From positions 7,068,001 to 7,132,000 of the forward strand of contig NZ_CP109435.1 of the NCBI RefSeq assembly GCF_036227125.1: a DNA stretch of 64,000 bases, written 5' to 3'. Positions 1 through 9,396 of this stretch are shown in pieces. The stretch comes from Streptomyces sp. NBC_01485 (lineage in GTDB: Bacteria > Actinomycetota > Actinomycetes > Streptomycetales > Streptomycetaceae). A program made the position numbers and the translations under genes. Position 1 is the stretch's first letter. Each line of letters begins with the position of its first letter. Below the pieces are notes generated by a model. It searched no databases. It had not been told where the DNA came from and worked only from the letters and a program-made list of their open reading frames with translations.

Positions 1-1
1 C

Positions 2-232
2 TGGATGTACGCGGTGGAGGCGCCGGTCAACCCGGTGGAGTCCTGGGCGGAGCACGGCGCGATCGTGGACGCGGTGGCGCGCGGCGACGGGGAGCGCGCG
101 CGGGCCGTCACGGCGCTGCACACCGAGCGCTCGACCGCCGTGCACCGGCTGCGCTTTTCCGGCGGACCGGAGCGCGCCGACCGCGTGAGGACTTCGCAAC
201 CTCCCGTAAACATGACGGGCCTGCGGCATTAA
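2..232 (+). CDS. GntR-family regulator, C-terminal fragment
   Basis: The frame runs in from the left edge with no start, so only about the last 76 codons are present. The stretch EHGAIVDAVARGDGERAR followed by a short helix and HTERS resembles the last helices of an FCD (FadR C-terminal) effector-binding domain, which ends in a disordered tail. The DNA-binding part would lie outside the window. The gene converges on ptsH, and a strong hairpin separates the two. The family call rests on this one helix pattern, so the effector cannot be guessed. Confidence 0.6.
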   Translation, partial: WMYAVEAPVNPVESWAEHGAIVDAVARGDGERARAVTALHTERSTAVHRLRFSGGPERADRVRTSQPPVNMTGLRH

Positions 233-302
233 CACGGGAGCCGTATACAAAGAGGGGGATAATTCGCGGGGGATTATTTCCGCTGCCCGTCAACGGGAAA
301 TG

Positions 303-339
303 CGAAGGGCTCGCCCGATAATTTCGGACGAGCCCTTCG
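303..339. terminator. Bidirectional hairpin between the GntR gene and ptsH
   Basis: A perfect 11-bp stem pairs CGAAGGGCTCG (303-313) with CGAGCCCTTCG (329-339) around a 15-nt loop. It sits between two convergent genes and could end transcription of both. Confidence 0.8.
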
Positions 340-418
340 GAGTTTGCGGGACGACGTCTTTCAAGTGACGAGCACCGCGCCCCTCGAATAAGACAAGGCC
401 TGCTCGGCCGGTCCTTGC

Positions 419-700
419 TCAGACGGTCTCGGGGAGCTCCTCGAGACCCTCGGCGACCAGCTTCGCCAGCCGGTCGAGGGCGGCTTCCGCACCCTCGGCC
501 TCGGAGGCGAGGACGATCTCCTCGCCGCCCGTGGCGCCCAGGCCGAGAACGGCCAGCATGGAGGCCGCGTTGACGGGGTTGCCGTCGGCCTTGGCGATCG
601 TCACCGGGATACCTGCGGCCGTGGTGGCCCGGACGAAGATGGAAGCGGGGCGGGCGTGAAGGCCCTCGGCCCAGCCGACGTTGACGCGGCGCTCAGCCAT
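419..700 (-). CDS. ptsH: Phosphocarrier protein HPr
   Basis: HPr carries phosphate from enzyme I to the sugar-specific IIA proteins of the PEP-dependent phosphotransferase system in the cytoplasm. The 93-aa product has the active-site motif GLHARPAS with His15 as the phosphorylated residue. NAASM follows, with Ser47 where the regulatory serine of Firmicutes HPr lies; whether it is phosphorylated in actinomycetes is doubtful. The start is the ATG giving MAERRVNV, which matches the family N-terminus; a longer in-frame extension to 748 is not conserved in type. ptsI and crr are not next to it, as is usual for Streptomyces. Confidence 0.96.
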   Translation of the reverse strand: MAERRVNVGWAEGLHARPASIFVRATTAAGIPVTIAKADGNPVNAASMLAVLGLGATGGEEIVLASEAEGAEAALDRLAKLVAEGLEELPETV

Positions 701-880
701 GTGATGCTGCCCTTCAGTGTTCAGGTTGTCTAGACCAGTGTTCCACACGTGAAGCGTGTGAGGGACGGGTCCTCGCGACCCGTCCCGGTGCGCGGACGTC
801 GGATCGCGGCCTCGATCCGACGTCCGTCCTCCACAGACTGCCTCGCGCCGTCGTCAGATGCGAGCCGTACTCTGGGCCCC

Positions 881-3697
881 ATGCAGAGCGCGTCGGACCG
901 GCACGAGTACCCCGCCCACTGGGAGGCCGACGTGGTGCTGCGCGACGGCGGCACCGCGCGCATCCGCCCCATCACCGTCGACGACGCCGAACGCCTGGTC
1001 AGCTTCTACGAGCAGGTCTCGGACGAGTCCAAGTACTACCGCTTCTTCGCGCCCTACCCGCGCCTGTCCGCGAAGGACGTCCACCGCTTCACGCACCACG
1101 ACTTCGTGGACCGGGTGGGACTCGCGGCCACGGTCGGCGGCGAGTTCATCGCAACCGTGCGCTATGACCGCATCGGTGCCGACGGCATGGCCGCCTCCGC
1201 GCCCGCCGACGAGGCCGAGGTCGCCTTCCTCGTGCAGGACGCCCACCAGGGGCGCGGTGTCGCCTCCGCGCTCCTCGAACACATCGCGGCCGTCGCGCGC
1301 GAGCGAGACATCCGCCGCTTCGCCGCCGAGGTGCTCCCCGCCAACTCCAAGATGATCAAGGTGTTCACGGACGCCGGCTACACCCAGAAGCGCAGCTTCG
1401 AGGACGGCGTCGTCCGCCTGGAGTTCGACCTCGAACCCACCGAGCGCTCCCTCGCCGTGCAGCGTGCGCGGGAGCAGCGCGCCGAGGCACACTCCGTACG
1501 GCGGCTGCTGGCGCCCGGCTCCGTCGCCGTCGTCGGCACCGGCCGGACGCCCGGCGGCGTCGGCCGGAGCGTTCTCGGCAACCTCCGGGAGGCCGGGTTC
1601 ACCGGCCGCCTGTACGCCGTGAACAAGGCCTTCCCCGACGACCTGAAGGAACTCGACGGAGTGCCCGCCCACCGCTCGGTGCGCGACATCGACGGGCCTG
1701 TCGACCTCGCGGTCCTCGCCGTACCGGCCGAGCACGTGACGGAGGCCGTCGCCGAGTGCGGCGAGCACGGCGTGCAGGGACTCGTCGTCCTCTCCGCCGG
1801 CTACGCCGAGAGCGGCCCCGACGGGCGCGAGCGTCAGCGCCAACTCGTCCGGCACGCGCGCGCGTACGGCATGCGGATCATCGGCCCCAACGCCTTCGGG
1901 ATCATCAACACCTCCCCGGAGGTGCGGCTCAACGCCTCGCTCGCCCCGGAGATGCCGAGACCCGGCCGCATCGGCCTGTTCGCCCAGTCCGGCGCCATCG
2001 GCATCGCCCTGCTGTCCCGGCTCCACCGACGCGGCGGAGGCGTCACCGGCGTCACCGGGGTGTCCACCTTCGTCTCCTCCGGCAACCGCGCGGACGTCTC
2101 CGGCAACGACGTCGTGCAGTACTGGTACGACGACCCCGACACCGACGTCGCCCTCATGTACCTGGAGTCCATCGGCAACCCGCGCAAGTTCACCCGCCTC
2201 GCCCGGCGCACGGCGGCCGCCAAGCCCCTGGTCGTCGTCCAGGGCACCGGTTCCGCCCCACAGGGGCATGCCGTACGGGCGACGCGGCTGCCGCACGCGA
2301 CGGTGTCGGCGCTGCTGCGGCAGGCCGGCGTGATCCGTGTGGACACCATCACCGAGCTGGTCGACGCGGGCCTGCTGCTCGCCCGTCAGCCGCTGCCGAC
2401 GGGACCGCGGGTGGCCATCCTCGGCAACTCCGAGTCGCTGGGTCTGCTGACGTACGACGCCTGCCTCTCCGAGGGCCTGCGCCCGCTGCCCCCGCTGGAC
2501 CTGACGACGGAGGCGTCCGCGCAGGACTTCCACGCGGCGCTCGCGCGGTCGCTGGCCGACGAGACCTGCGACGCGGTGGTCGTGACGGCGATCCCGGCGA
2601 TCGGGGAGGCGTCGCCCGGGGACGCGGAACTGGCGCAGGCCCTGCGCTCGGCGGCGGCCGCGGCTCCCGCCAAGCCGGTGCTCGTCGTGCACGTGGAACT
2701 CGGCGGCCTCGCGGCCGCCCTGTCCGCCGCGACGAGCACCGCACCCCGTGCGGAAGCGACCCCACGCGCGCGTGCCGCCACGGAAGACACCGGCGCCCAA
2801 CGGCCCACCGCCGCCGTCGAGGCGCCCGAGGGAACGCACCTCATCCCCGCATTCCCCGCCGCCGAACGCGCCGTCCGCGCCCTCGCCGAAGCTGTGAAGT
2901 ACGCCCAGTGGCGGCGCGAGGCGGCCGACCCCGGCAAGGTGCCCGAGTACGAGGACATCGACGAGAAGGGCGCCGCCGAACTGATCGGCGGGCTCCTCGC
3001 GCGCGGGCAGGGCCTCACCCTCGGCACCGAGGAGACGTGCGAGCTGCTCGGCCGCTACGGCATCCGCACCCGCCGCGCGATCCCCGCGCCCACCCCGGAC
3101 GAGGCCGCGCGGGCCGCCGGCGCCCTCGGCTACCCCGTCGCCCTCAAGGCCACCGCCCCGCACCTGCGCCACCGCGCCGACCTGGGCGGCGTACGCCTCG
3201 ACCTGGCCGACGAGGAGCAACTGCGGCGGGCGTACGCCGAGTTGGCCGAGCTGTTCGGCAGACCGGAGGAGCTCCGCCCGGTCGTCCAGTCGATGGCCCC
3301 GCGCGGAGTCGACACGGTCGTCCGCGCGGTCATCGACCCGGCGGCCGGAGCCGTGCTGTCCTTCGGCCTCGCCGGAGCCGCCTCGCAACTGCTCGGGGAC
3401 ATGGCGCACCGCCTGGTCCCGGTCACCGACCGCGACGCGACCTCGCTGATCCGCTCCATCCGGACCGCCCCGCTCCTCTTCGGCTGGCGCGGCTCGACAC
3501 CCGTCGACACCCCGGCCCTGGAGGAGCTGCTGCTGCGTGTGTCCCGGCTGGTCGACGACCACCCCGAGGTCGTCGCGGTCACCCTGGAGCCGGTCGTCGT
3601 CGCCCCGCACGGCCTGAGCGTCCTGGGCGCCTCCGTACGCCTCGCGCCCCCGCCCGCGCGCGACGACCTCGGACCGAGAACGCTGCCGGCGTACTGA
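881..3697 (+). CDS. GNAT / NDP-forming acyl-CoA synthetase fusion (Pat-like protein acetyltransferase)
   Basis: This is a 938-aa fusion. An N-terminal GNAT acetyltransferase domain (about residues 20-185, CoA-binding motif HQGRGVASALL) is followed by a CoA-binding Rossmann domain (from about 205, VAVVGTGRTPGGVG), a ligase domain, and a C-terminal ATP-grasp region (about 690-930). Enzymes of this build acetylate lysines of acyl-CoA synthetases and other metabolic enzymes. The GNAT-first order is the one described for the Streptomyces lividans PatA protein, opposite to Salmonella Pat. Start ATG 881 gives MQSASDRHEYPAHWEADVVL; the frame stays open 44 codons further upstream, but that part is arginine-rich and unlike the family. 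The gene diverges from ptsH. The substrate is inferred, and the ligase part is probably non-catalytic. Confidence 0.85.
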   Translation: MQSASDRHEYPAHWEADVVLRDGGTARIRPITVDDAERLVSFYEQVSDESKYYRFFAPYPRLSAKDVHRFTHHDFVDRVGLAATVGGEFIATVRYDRIGADGMAASAPADEAEVAFLVQDAHQGRGVASALLEHIAAVARERDIRRFAAEVLPANSKMIKVFTDAGYTQKRSFEDGVVRLEFDLEPTERSLAVQRAREQRAEAHSVRRLLAPGSVAVVGTGRTPGGVGRSVLGNLREAGFTGRLYAVNKAFPDDLKELDGVPAHRSVRDIDGPVDLAVLAVPAEHVTEAVAECGEHGVQGLVVLSAGYAESGPDGRERQRQLVRHARAYGMRIIGPNAFGIINTSPEVRLNASLAPEMPRPGRIGLFAQSGAIGIALLSRLHRRGGGVTGVTGVSTFVSSGNRADVSGNDVVQYWYDDPDTDVALMYLESIGNPRKFTRLARRTAAAKPLVVVQGTGSAPQGHAVRATRLPHATVSALLRQAGVIRVDTITELVDAGLLLARQPLPTGPRVAILGNSESLGLLTYDACLSEGLRPLPPLDLTTEASAQDFHAALARSLADETCDAVVVTAIPAIGEASPGDAELAQALRSAAAAAPAKPVLVVHVELGGLAAALSAATSTAPRAEATPRARAATEDTGAQRPTAAVEAPEGTHLIPAFPAAERAVRALAEAVKYAQWRREAADPGKVPEYEDIDEKGAAELIGGLLARGQGLTLGTEETCELLGRYGIRTRRAIPAPTPDEAARAAGALGYPVALKATAPHLRHRADLGGVRLDLADEEQLRRAYAELAELFGRPEELRPVVQSMAPRGVDTVVRAVIDPAAGAVLSFGLAGAASQLLGDMAHRLVPVTDRDATSLIRSIRTAPLLFGWRGSTPVDTPALEELLLRVSRLVDDHPEVVAVTLEPVVVAPHGLSVLGASVRLAPPPARDDLGPRTLPAY

Positions 3698-3782
3698 AGA
3701 GACGGAAAGACCGGACAGCGGGCCTACGGAAGGGGCCGCGAGCGGTGCCTCGCAGGCAGTGGGTCCCCGTAGGATGGAGGGC

Positions 3783-4370
3783 ATGGCCAAGACCAGTACG
3801 ACGACCCAGGGGCTGCGCGCGGCGATCGAGCGCAGCGGCTACTACCCGGCACTCGTGGCCGAGGCGGTGGAGGCCGCTGTGGGCGGCGAGCCGATCCGGT
3901 CGTTCCTGGTCCACCAGGAGACCACGTTCGACCAGAACGAGGTGCGTCGCCACGTGACCGTGCTGGTCCTCACCGGCAACCGCTTCATCGTCAGCCACAC
4001 CGACGAACAGGCCGCCGACACCACCTCCCCGACGCCGTACGCCACGACGTCGACCGAGTCCGTGAAGCTCGGCCGGATCTCCTCGGTCGTACTCAGCCGC
4101 GTGGTCGCCAACCCGGAGTCGTACACGCCGGGCACCCTTCCGCGCGAGGTCGTGCTGACCATCGGCTGGGGTGCCGTCGCCCGCATCGACCTGGAGCCGG
4201 CCGCCTGCGGCGACCCCAACTGCGACGCCGACCACGGCTACACCGGCAGCTCGACGGCGGACGACCTGAGCCTGCGCGTCAGCGAGGCCGGGGACGGCCC
4301 GGAGACGGTGCGCCAGACGCTCGCCTTCGCGCAGTCCCTCTCCGAGGCCACCGCGGACGTAACCCGCTGA
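3783..4370 (+). CDS. DUF5998 family protein
   Basis: A 195-aa soluble protein of unknown function with no signal peptide or membrane segment. It looks like the actinobacterial DUF5998 family (SGYYPALVAEAVEAA near the N-terminus, QTLAFAQSLSEATADV at the end). A Cys-His cluster, CGDPNCDADHGY, sits near residue 140 and could bind metal. The ATG at 3783 directly follows a GGATGGAGG ribosome-binding region. The stop overlaps the next gene's ATG by one base (TGATG), so it is probably co-translated with the phosphodiesterase. The family name is from memory. Confidence 0.8.
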   Translation: MAKTSTTTQGLRAAIERSGYYPALVAEAVEAAVGGEPIRSFLVHQETTFDQNEVRRHVTVLVLTGNRFIVSHTDEQAADTTSPTPYATTSTESVKLGRISSVVLSRVVANPESYTPGTLPREVVLTIGWGAVARIDLEPAACGDPNCDADHGYTGSSTADDLSLRVSEAGDGPETVRQTLAFAQSLSEATADVTR

Positions 4371-5614
4371 TGTCCCACCCGTCTCCCCCCTCCGCCCATG
4401 ACCGAGGGCGCTCCGCGCCCACCCCTTCTGATTCCGTCCCCTGGGACTACCCCGAACCGCTCGCTGTCGGCTCCGCCCCCGTCCCCGAGTACGGCTCCGG
4501 CTCCCTCGCCGACCTGCTGCCGACGCTGGCGGCGGGCATGGGCGTCCCCGGCATGACCGCCGCGATCCCGGAGCTGACCCCGGCCGACCGCAACTGCGTC
4601 TTCCTGATCGACGGCCTCGGCTGGGAGCAGATCAAGAGCCACCCCGACGAGGCGCCCTATCTGCACGCGCTCCTCGGCAGCTCGCGCGGCGGCACCGGAC
4701 GCCCGCTCACCGCCGGCTACCCGGCGACCACCGCGACCTCCCTCGCCTCCGTCGGCACCGGCCTCCCGCCGGGCGCCCACGGCCTGCCCGGCTACACCGT
4801 GCGCGACCCGGCCACCGGCGGGCTGATGAACCAGCTCCGCTGGCAGCCGTGGACCTCGCCGGGCGCCTGGCAGCCGTACCCCACGGTCTTCCAGCTCGCC
4901 CACGAGGCGGGCGTGCACGCGGCCCAGGTGTCGTCCCCCGCGTTCCAGAACACCCCGCTGACCAAGGTCGCGCTCAGTGGCGGAACGTTTCACGGGCGGC
5001 TGACCGGCGAGGAGCGCATGGACCTCGCCGCCGAGCAGCTCGCCGCCGGCGACCGCTCCCTCGTCTACACGTACTACGCCGAACTGGACGGCGCCGGGCA
5101 CCGCTACGGCGTCGCCTCCGACACCTGGCGCGGCCAGCTCATGTACGTCGACCGGCTCGTCCAGCGCCTCGCCGAGCAACTCCCGCCGCGCAGCGCGCTC
5201 TACGTCACCGCCGACCACGGCATGGTCGACGTGCCCTTCGACGAGGAGCACCGCATCGACTTCGACGCGGACTGGGAGCTGCGTGCCGGCGTCGCCCTGC
5301 TGGGCGGCGAGGGCCGCGCCCGCCACGTCTACGCCGTACCGGGCGCCCAGGACGACGTCCTGACCTGCTGGCGCGAGGTGCTCGGGGAGCAGTTCTGGGT
5401 GGCCTCGCGGGACGAGGCGATCGCCGCGGGCTGGTTCGGGCCGCAGATCGACGAGCGGGTGTACGACCGCCTCGGCGACGTGATCGCGGCCGCCCGCGAC
5501 GACGTCCTGATCATCGCCTCCGAGCGGGAGCCCAAGGAGTCGGCGATGGTCGGCAACCACGGCTCGATGACCCCTGCCGAGCAGTTCGTCCCTCTGCTCG
5601 AAGTACGCTCCTGA
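4370..5614 (+). CDS. Alkaline phosphatase superfamily nucleotide pyrophosphatase/phosphodiesterase
   Basis: A 414-aa type I phosphodiesterase / nucleotide pyrophosphatase-like enzyme. The metal and nucleophile motifs are in the expected order: VFLIDGLGW (first Asp), YPATTATSLAS (nucleophilic Thr region), ELDGAGHRYG (Asp and His), TADHGM (Asp-His) and GNHGS (His). No signal peptide is visible, so it is likely cytoplasmic despite the secreted relatives. It starts one base inside the stop of the DUF5998 gene and is followed 56 bp later by thymidine kinase, which suggests one transcription unit. The substrate cannot be read from the sequence. Confidence 0.88.
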   Translation: MSHPSPPSAHDRGRSAPTPSDSVPWDYPEPLAVGSAPVPEYGSGSLADLLPTLAAGMGVPGMTAAIPELTPADRNCVFLIDGLGWEQIKSHPDEAPYLHALLGSSRGGTGRPLTAGYPATTATSLASVGTGLPPGAHGLPGYTVRDPATGGLMNQLRWQPWTSPGAWQPYPTVFQLAHEAGVHAAQVSSPAFQNTPLTKVALSGGTFHGRLTGEERMDLAAEQLAAGDRSLVYTYYAELDGAGHRYGVASDTWRGQLMYVDRLVQRLAEQLPPRSALYVTADHGMVDVPFDEEHRIDFDADWELRAGVALLGGEGRARHVYAVPGAQDDVLTCWREVLGEQFWVASRDEAIAAGWFGPQIDERVYDRLGDVIAAARDDVLIIASEREPKESAMVGNHGSMTPAEQFVPLLEVRS

Positions 5615-5670
5615 AGCTCCAGACCCGTTTCTCCCCTCCTTCATCTTCACCGAAAGGCGCTCGACTCCCC

Positions 5671-6318
5671 ATGCCCGAGCTGGTGTTCTTCTCCGGAACC
5701 ATGGACTGCGGGAAGTCGACGCTGGCTCTCCAGATAGAGCACAACCGCTCCGCGCGCGGGCTGCAGGGCATGATCTTCACGCGCGACGACCGCGCGGGCG
5801 AGGGCAAGCTGTCCTCCCGCCTCGGCCTGGTCACCGACGCGGTCGAGGTCGAGGACGGCCAGGATCTGTACGTCTCCCTCGTCGACCACCTCTCGCAGGG
5901 CGGCCGCGCGGACTACGTGATCGCGGACGAGGCGCAGTTCCTGGCCGAGGAGCAGATCGACCAGCTCGCGCGCGTGGTGGACGACCTCGACATCGACGTC
6001 TACGCCTTCGGCATCACCACCGACTTCCGCTCGAAGCTGTTCCCCGGCTCCCAGCGGCTCGTCGAACTCGCCGACCGTGTGGAGGTCCTCCAGGTCGAGG
6101 CCCTGTGCTGGTGCGGCGCCCGCGCCACGCACAACGCCCGCACGGTGGGCGGCGTCATGGTCGTCGAGGGCGCACAGGTCGTCGTCGGCGACGTGGACCA
6201 GGCCGACACGGTCGGTTACGAGGTCCTGTGCCGACGCCACCACCGGCGCCGGATGACCTCGGCATCGGCGCGGGCGGCAGCCCTGTCGCCGGACGTGCTG
6301 CCGGTGCAGCAGGCCTAG
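5671..6318 (+). CDS. tdk: Thymidine kinase
   Basis: This type II thymidine kinase phosphorylates thymidine to dTMP in pyrimidine salvage. The 215-aa product has the P-loop GTMDCGKST near the N-terminus, the Asp/Glu motif IADEAQFL, and a C-terminal lasso/zinc region with CWCGARATHNAR and a later Cys in EVLCRRHHRRR. The first zinc pair reads C-x-C rather than the usual C-x-x-C. The start is the ATG giving MPELVFFSGTMDCG. It lies in the same direction as the upstream phosphodiesterase, and the VOC gene converges on it 19 bp downstream. Confidence 0.93.
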   Translation: MPELVFFSGTMDCGKSTLALQIEHNRSARGLQGMIFTRDDRAGEGKLSSRLGLVTDAVEVEDGQDLYVSLVDHLSQGGRADYVIADEAQFLAEEQIDQLARVVDDLDIDVYAFGITTDFRSKLFPGSQRLVELADRVEVLQVEALCWCGARATHNARTVGGVMVVEGAQVVVGDVDQADTVGYEVLCRRHHRRRMTSASARAAALSPDVLPVQQA

Positions 6319-6337
6319 GAACCGCCGGAACCGCCCC

Positions 6338-7147
6338 TCAGCGCGGATCCTGGACCAGGACGAAGCGGGCCCCCTCGGGGTCGGTCACGGTCGCCACGCG
6401 CCCGTGCGCGCCGTCCTGGGCCGGCCCGAGGACGTGCCCGCCGAGGCCGGCGACGAGGGTGAGCGCCGCGTCGGTGTCGGCCACCTCGAAGTACGTCGTC
6501 CAGTGCGGGCCTTGGTCGCGGGGCAGGGCGCCGCCCACGCCGTGGATGCCGGCGACCGGGCGGCCGTCGATGTGCAGGGTCAGGTGGTCGGAGTCGGCGG
6601 ACACCACCGACTCCTCCTCGTACCCGAAGACCGTCTCGTAGAACTTGCGGACGCTCGCGGTCTCGTACGTCACCAGCTCGTACCAGGCGGGGGTGCCGGG
6701 CACGCCGGTGACGGCCGTGCCGACGAGTGACGCCGCCTGCCAGACGCCGAAGATCGCGCCGGAGGGGTCCGAGCCGATCGCCAGGCGCCCGGCTTCGGAG
6801 GCGTCCAGGGGGCCGACCCCGATCGTGCCGCCGCACAGCCGGACCGTTTCGGCGGTCGTGTCCACGTCGTCCGAAGCGAGGTACGGCGTCCAGGCCACGG
6901 GGAGGTGGCGGTCCAGGGGCAGTTGGCCGATGCCGGCCACCTCACGGCCGTCGAGCAGCGCCCGCACGTAGGGGCCGAGCTGCTGCGGACCGGGTTGGAA
7001 TTCCCAACCGAACAGCGCACGGTAGAACTCCTGCGTCGCGGTCAACCCGTGCGCCATCAGACTCACCCAGCAGGGTGTGCCTGGCGCGTACCGAGCGTGT
7101 GCTGCGCCGATCGGGCCGGCCGACCCGCCTGCCTCGGTCATCGTCAC
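6338..7147 (-). CDS. Two-domain VOC (glyoxalase/bleomycin-resistance fold) protein
   Basis: A 269-aa protein made of two tandem VOC modules (about residues 20-138 and 148-268). Both begin with a substrate-loop pattern (PCWVSLMAH, PAWYELVTYE) and contain an FYRALFGWE or FYETVFGYE helix, and end in a DPSGA or DPEGA strand. Members are usually annotated as glyoxalases or hydroxylases, but many have no known reaction, and metal ligands are not obvious in both halves. It is transcribed away from the sulfurtransferase gene. No function is claimed. Confidence 0.85.
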   Translation of the reverse strand: MTMTEAGGSAGPIGAAHARYAPGTPCWVSLMAHGLTATQEFYRALFGWEFQPGPQQLGPYVRALLDGREVAGIGQLPLDRHLPVAWTPYLASDDVDTTAETVRLCGGTIGVGPLDASEAGRLAIGSDPSGAIFGVWQAASLVGTAVTGVPGTPAWYELVTYETASVRKFYETVFGYEEESVVSADSDHLTLHIDGRPVAGIHGVGGALPRDQGPHWTTYFEVADTDAALTLVAGLGGHVLGPAQDGAHGRVATVTDPEGARFVLVQDPR

Positions 7148-7361
7148 TCTCTCCTCGGCCCCTCGTGGCGGCCGTGTCGCTTCCGCCCTCGGAGGATGCC
7201 TGATGGGGGGTTTCTCATCGGTTCACGGGCGGTTGTCGCCGTATGCCGATCGCCTGTACGGCATGTGCCCGATCCCGTACGCCCCGTGATCGAGCCTGTC
7301 CGGCCGAGCAGAGTAGCCGGACATGAGCGACAGGGCCACCCCGTGCGCGAGGATGGTGACC

Positions 7362-8213
7362 ATGAACGCCATCATCACCGCATCGGAACTGGCGGGCGAC
7401 CTGGCGGGGGAGAACCCGCCCGTCGTCCTCGACGTCCGCTGGCAGCTCAGCGTGGCGAAGGCGGCCGGCGAGCCGCCCTTCGACGGCCGCGCCACGTACG
7501 GCTCCGGGCATGTGCCCGGCGCGGTCTACGTCGACCTGGACCGGGAGCTCGCGGGCGCGCCGGGCGGGCGTGGCCGGCATCCGCTGCCCGATCTCGGGGA
7601 GTTCGGCGCGGTGATGCGCCGAGCGGGTGTCTCGGCCGGCCGGCCCGTGGTCGTGTACGACGGCGGGCAGGGCTGGGCGGCGGCACGCGCGTGGTGGCTG
7701 CTGCGCTGGACGGGTCACCCGGACGTGCGGGTCCTCGACGGCGGGTTGCCGTCGTGGCAGGGGGACCTCTCGGTCGACGTCCCCGCGCGCGTGGAGGGCG
7801 ATTTCGAGCCGATGCCGGGCGCCACAGGCCTTCTCGACGCGGACGGGGCCGCGGCGCTCGCCCGCTCCGGAGTGCTGTTCGACGCCCGCGCGGGAGAGCG
7901 GTACCGGGGCGAGGTCGAGCCGATCGACCGGGTCGGCGGTCACATTCCGGGTGCCGTGTCCGCGCCCACGAACGACAACGTGGCCCCAGGCGGCGGCTTC
8001 CTGCCCGCCGAGGACCTGAAGGCCCGCTTCAAGGCGCTGGGAGCGCCGGACGGCACCGAGGTGGGCGTGTACTGCGGTTCGGGCGTCTCCGGGGCCCACG
8101 AGGTGCTGGCTCTGGCCGTCGCCGGGATTCCGGCGGCTCTGTACGTCGGGTCCTGGTCGGAGTGGTCCTCGGATCCGGCCCGTCCGGTCGCCGTGGGCCC
8201 CGACCCCCAGTGA
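7362..8213 (+). CDS. Sulfurtransferase (tandem rhodanese domains)
   Basis: A 283-aa two-domain rhodanese related to thiosulfate/3-mercaptopyruvate sulfurtransferases, which move a sulfane sulfur to a thiol acceptor. The N-terminal inactive-type domain covers about 5-130 (VLDVRW, GHVPGAVYVDLD, VVYDGG). The C-terminal catalytic domain has the persulfide loop VYCGSGVSGAHE with the active Cys. ATG 7362 is preferred because a GGA-rich site lies just before it; an upstream in-frame ATG at 7323 would add 13 unlike residues. A perfect 15-bp hairpin follows the stop. Confidence 0.9.
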   Translation: MNAIITASELAGDLAGENPPVVLDVRWQLSVAKAAGEPPFDGRATYGSGHVPGAVYVDLDRELAGAPGGRGRHPLPDLGEFGAVMRRAGVSAGRPVVVYDGGQGWAAARAWWLLRWTGHPDVRVLDGGLPSWQGDLSVDVPARVEGDFEPMPGATGLLDADGAAALARSGVLFDARAGERYRGEVEPIDRVGGHIPGAVSAPTNDNVAPGGGFLPAEDLKARFKALGAPDGTEVGVYCGSGVSGAHEVLALAVAGIPAALYVGSWSEWSSDPARPVAVGPDPQ

Positions 8214-8233
8214 CCGACCGCGCGGACACGTTC

Positions 8234-8268
8234 GGGGAGGGCCGCACCGAACAGGTGCGGCCCTCCCC
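8234..8268. terminator. Bidirectional hairpin between sulfurtransferase and sepH
   Basis: A perfect 15-bp stem (8234-8248 with 8254-8268) around the 5-nt loop GAACA. It lies 20 bp after the sulfurtransferase stop and 90 bp beyond the sepH stop, between convergent genes. Confidence 0.88.
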
Positions 8269-8358
8269 GACGTATGTACCCACGTGCGAACCGACATCCG
8301 CGAACCGGCGGGCGCCCCGGGCGAGTTGCCCGGGGACCGCTCACGCCTGCCGTGCTTG

Positions 8359-9396
8359 TTACTCCTGCTTCTTCCGCCGTGTCCCGAACACGATCTCGTC
8401 CCAGCTCGGTACGGCGGCCCGGCGGCCCGGACGGACGCCGTCCGCTTCGGCCTGCCGGTCGGTCGCGCCGACGAGACGGTCGCGGTGACTGCCGACGGAA
8501 CGCGGCATGAGGACGTCCGCGTAGGCGGAACCGGCGGAGGCGGCGGGCGCCGGGGGTTCCTCGGCGACCGGCTCCTGCTCGTCGGGCTCCTCCGTGGCGG
8601 GCTCCGCCGGGCGCTCCGGGACGACCATGTCGCCCCGGAAACTCGGCACCGCCTCCAACAGGCTGGTCAGCGAGTCCCGTTCGCGCTCGCCGATGTTCTC
8701 CTCGGCCGGTTCCGACGGCTGGGCCGGCAGACTCGGCCGGTCGAGGGCGCGGTCCAGCGGGCGATCGCGCGGCAGCCGGGCGATACGCGGGACGAACGGA
8801 AAGCTGGGCTCGGGGGCGGCCAGGTCGTCGGACTCGCCGATCAGCGAACGCGCCTCGTCGTCGACGGCCTGGACGAGCCGCCGGGGCGGGTCGTACGTCC
8901 AGCTCGCCGAGTGCGGTTCGCCCGCGACCAGGTAGACCAGCAGGACTTCCCAGGTGCCGTCGTCGCGACGCCACGAGTCCCACTGGACGGTGTCCTTCTC
9001 GGCGCCGCGCATCAACAGCCGTTCCTGGACGGCCTCGCCGAGCTGCGGCCCGGCGTTCTCACCGGGCCGACGGACCGGAGTCTTCCGGGCCCGCTCGGCC
9101 ATGAAGGCGCGTTCGGCCAGCACGGGACCCTCGAAGCGGCGCACACGGTCGACGGGGATGCCGGCCATCTGCGCGACTTCTTCCGCGGTCGCACCGGCAC
9201 GTATACGCGCCTGGATGTCACGGGGGCGGAGATGGCTCTCCACCTCGATCTCGATCTGGCCGAGGCGGGGACGGTCGCCGCGTACAGCGGCGCGCAGACG
9301 CTCATCGATCGGAAGCGTGTACTCCGTGCTGTCCGCAGCCTTCAGCACCAGCCGTGTGCCGTCATTCGAGACGGCCACGACACGCAGTTCGGGCAT
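8359..9396 (-). CDS. sepH: Septation protein SepH
   Basis: SepH is an actinobacterial FtsZ-binding protein that promotes Z-ring assembly in vegetative and sporulation septa. The 345-aa product has the conserved N-terminal domain (MPELRVVAVS) and a helix-turn-helix-like segment at about 57-88 (AEEVAQMAGIPVDRVRRFE). An acidic, proline-rich linker follows, and the conserved C-terminal tail ends in SWDEIVFGTRRKK. The ATG at 9396 follows a GGGAGGT site; an in-frame extension to 9483 lacks conservation. The gene stands alone, facing the sulfurtransferase gene. Confidence 0.93.
   Translation of the reverse strand: MPELRVVAVSNDGTRLVLKAADSTEYTLPIDERLRAAVRGDRPRLGQIEIEVESHLRPRDIQARIRAGATAEEVAQMAGIPVDRVRRFEGPVLAERAFMAERARKTPVRRPGENAGPQLGEAVQERLLMRGAEKDTVQWDSWRRDDGTWEVLLVYLVAGEPHSASWTYDPPRRLVQAVDDEARSLIGESDDLAAPEPSFPFVPRIARLPRDRPLDRALDRPSLPAQPSEPAEENIGERERDSLTSLLEAVPSFRGDMVVPERPAEPATEEPDEQEPVAEEPPAPAASAGSAYADVLMPRSVGSHRDRLVGATDRQAEADGVRPGRRAAVPSWDEIVFGTRRKKQE

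Noticed and set aside
854..3790. A 978-aa open frame antisense to the GNAT/acyl-CoA synthetase gene
   Set aside because: It is rich in Gly, Arg, Val and His with no domain, as expected from the complement of a high-GC gene. The plus-strand gene has clear motifs.
7241..7330. A possible 27-codon leader peptide before the sulfurtransferase gene, with several Cys
   Set aside because: Cys-rich leaders control some sulfur genes, but no ribosome site or attenuator hairpin was seen, and a second frame is equally open.
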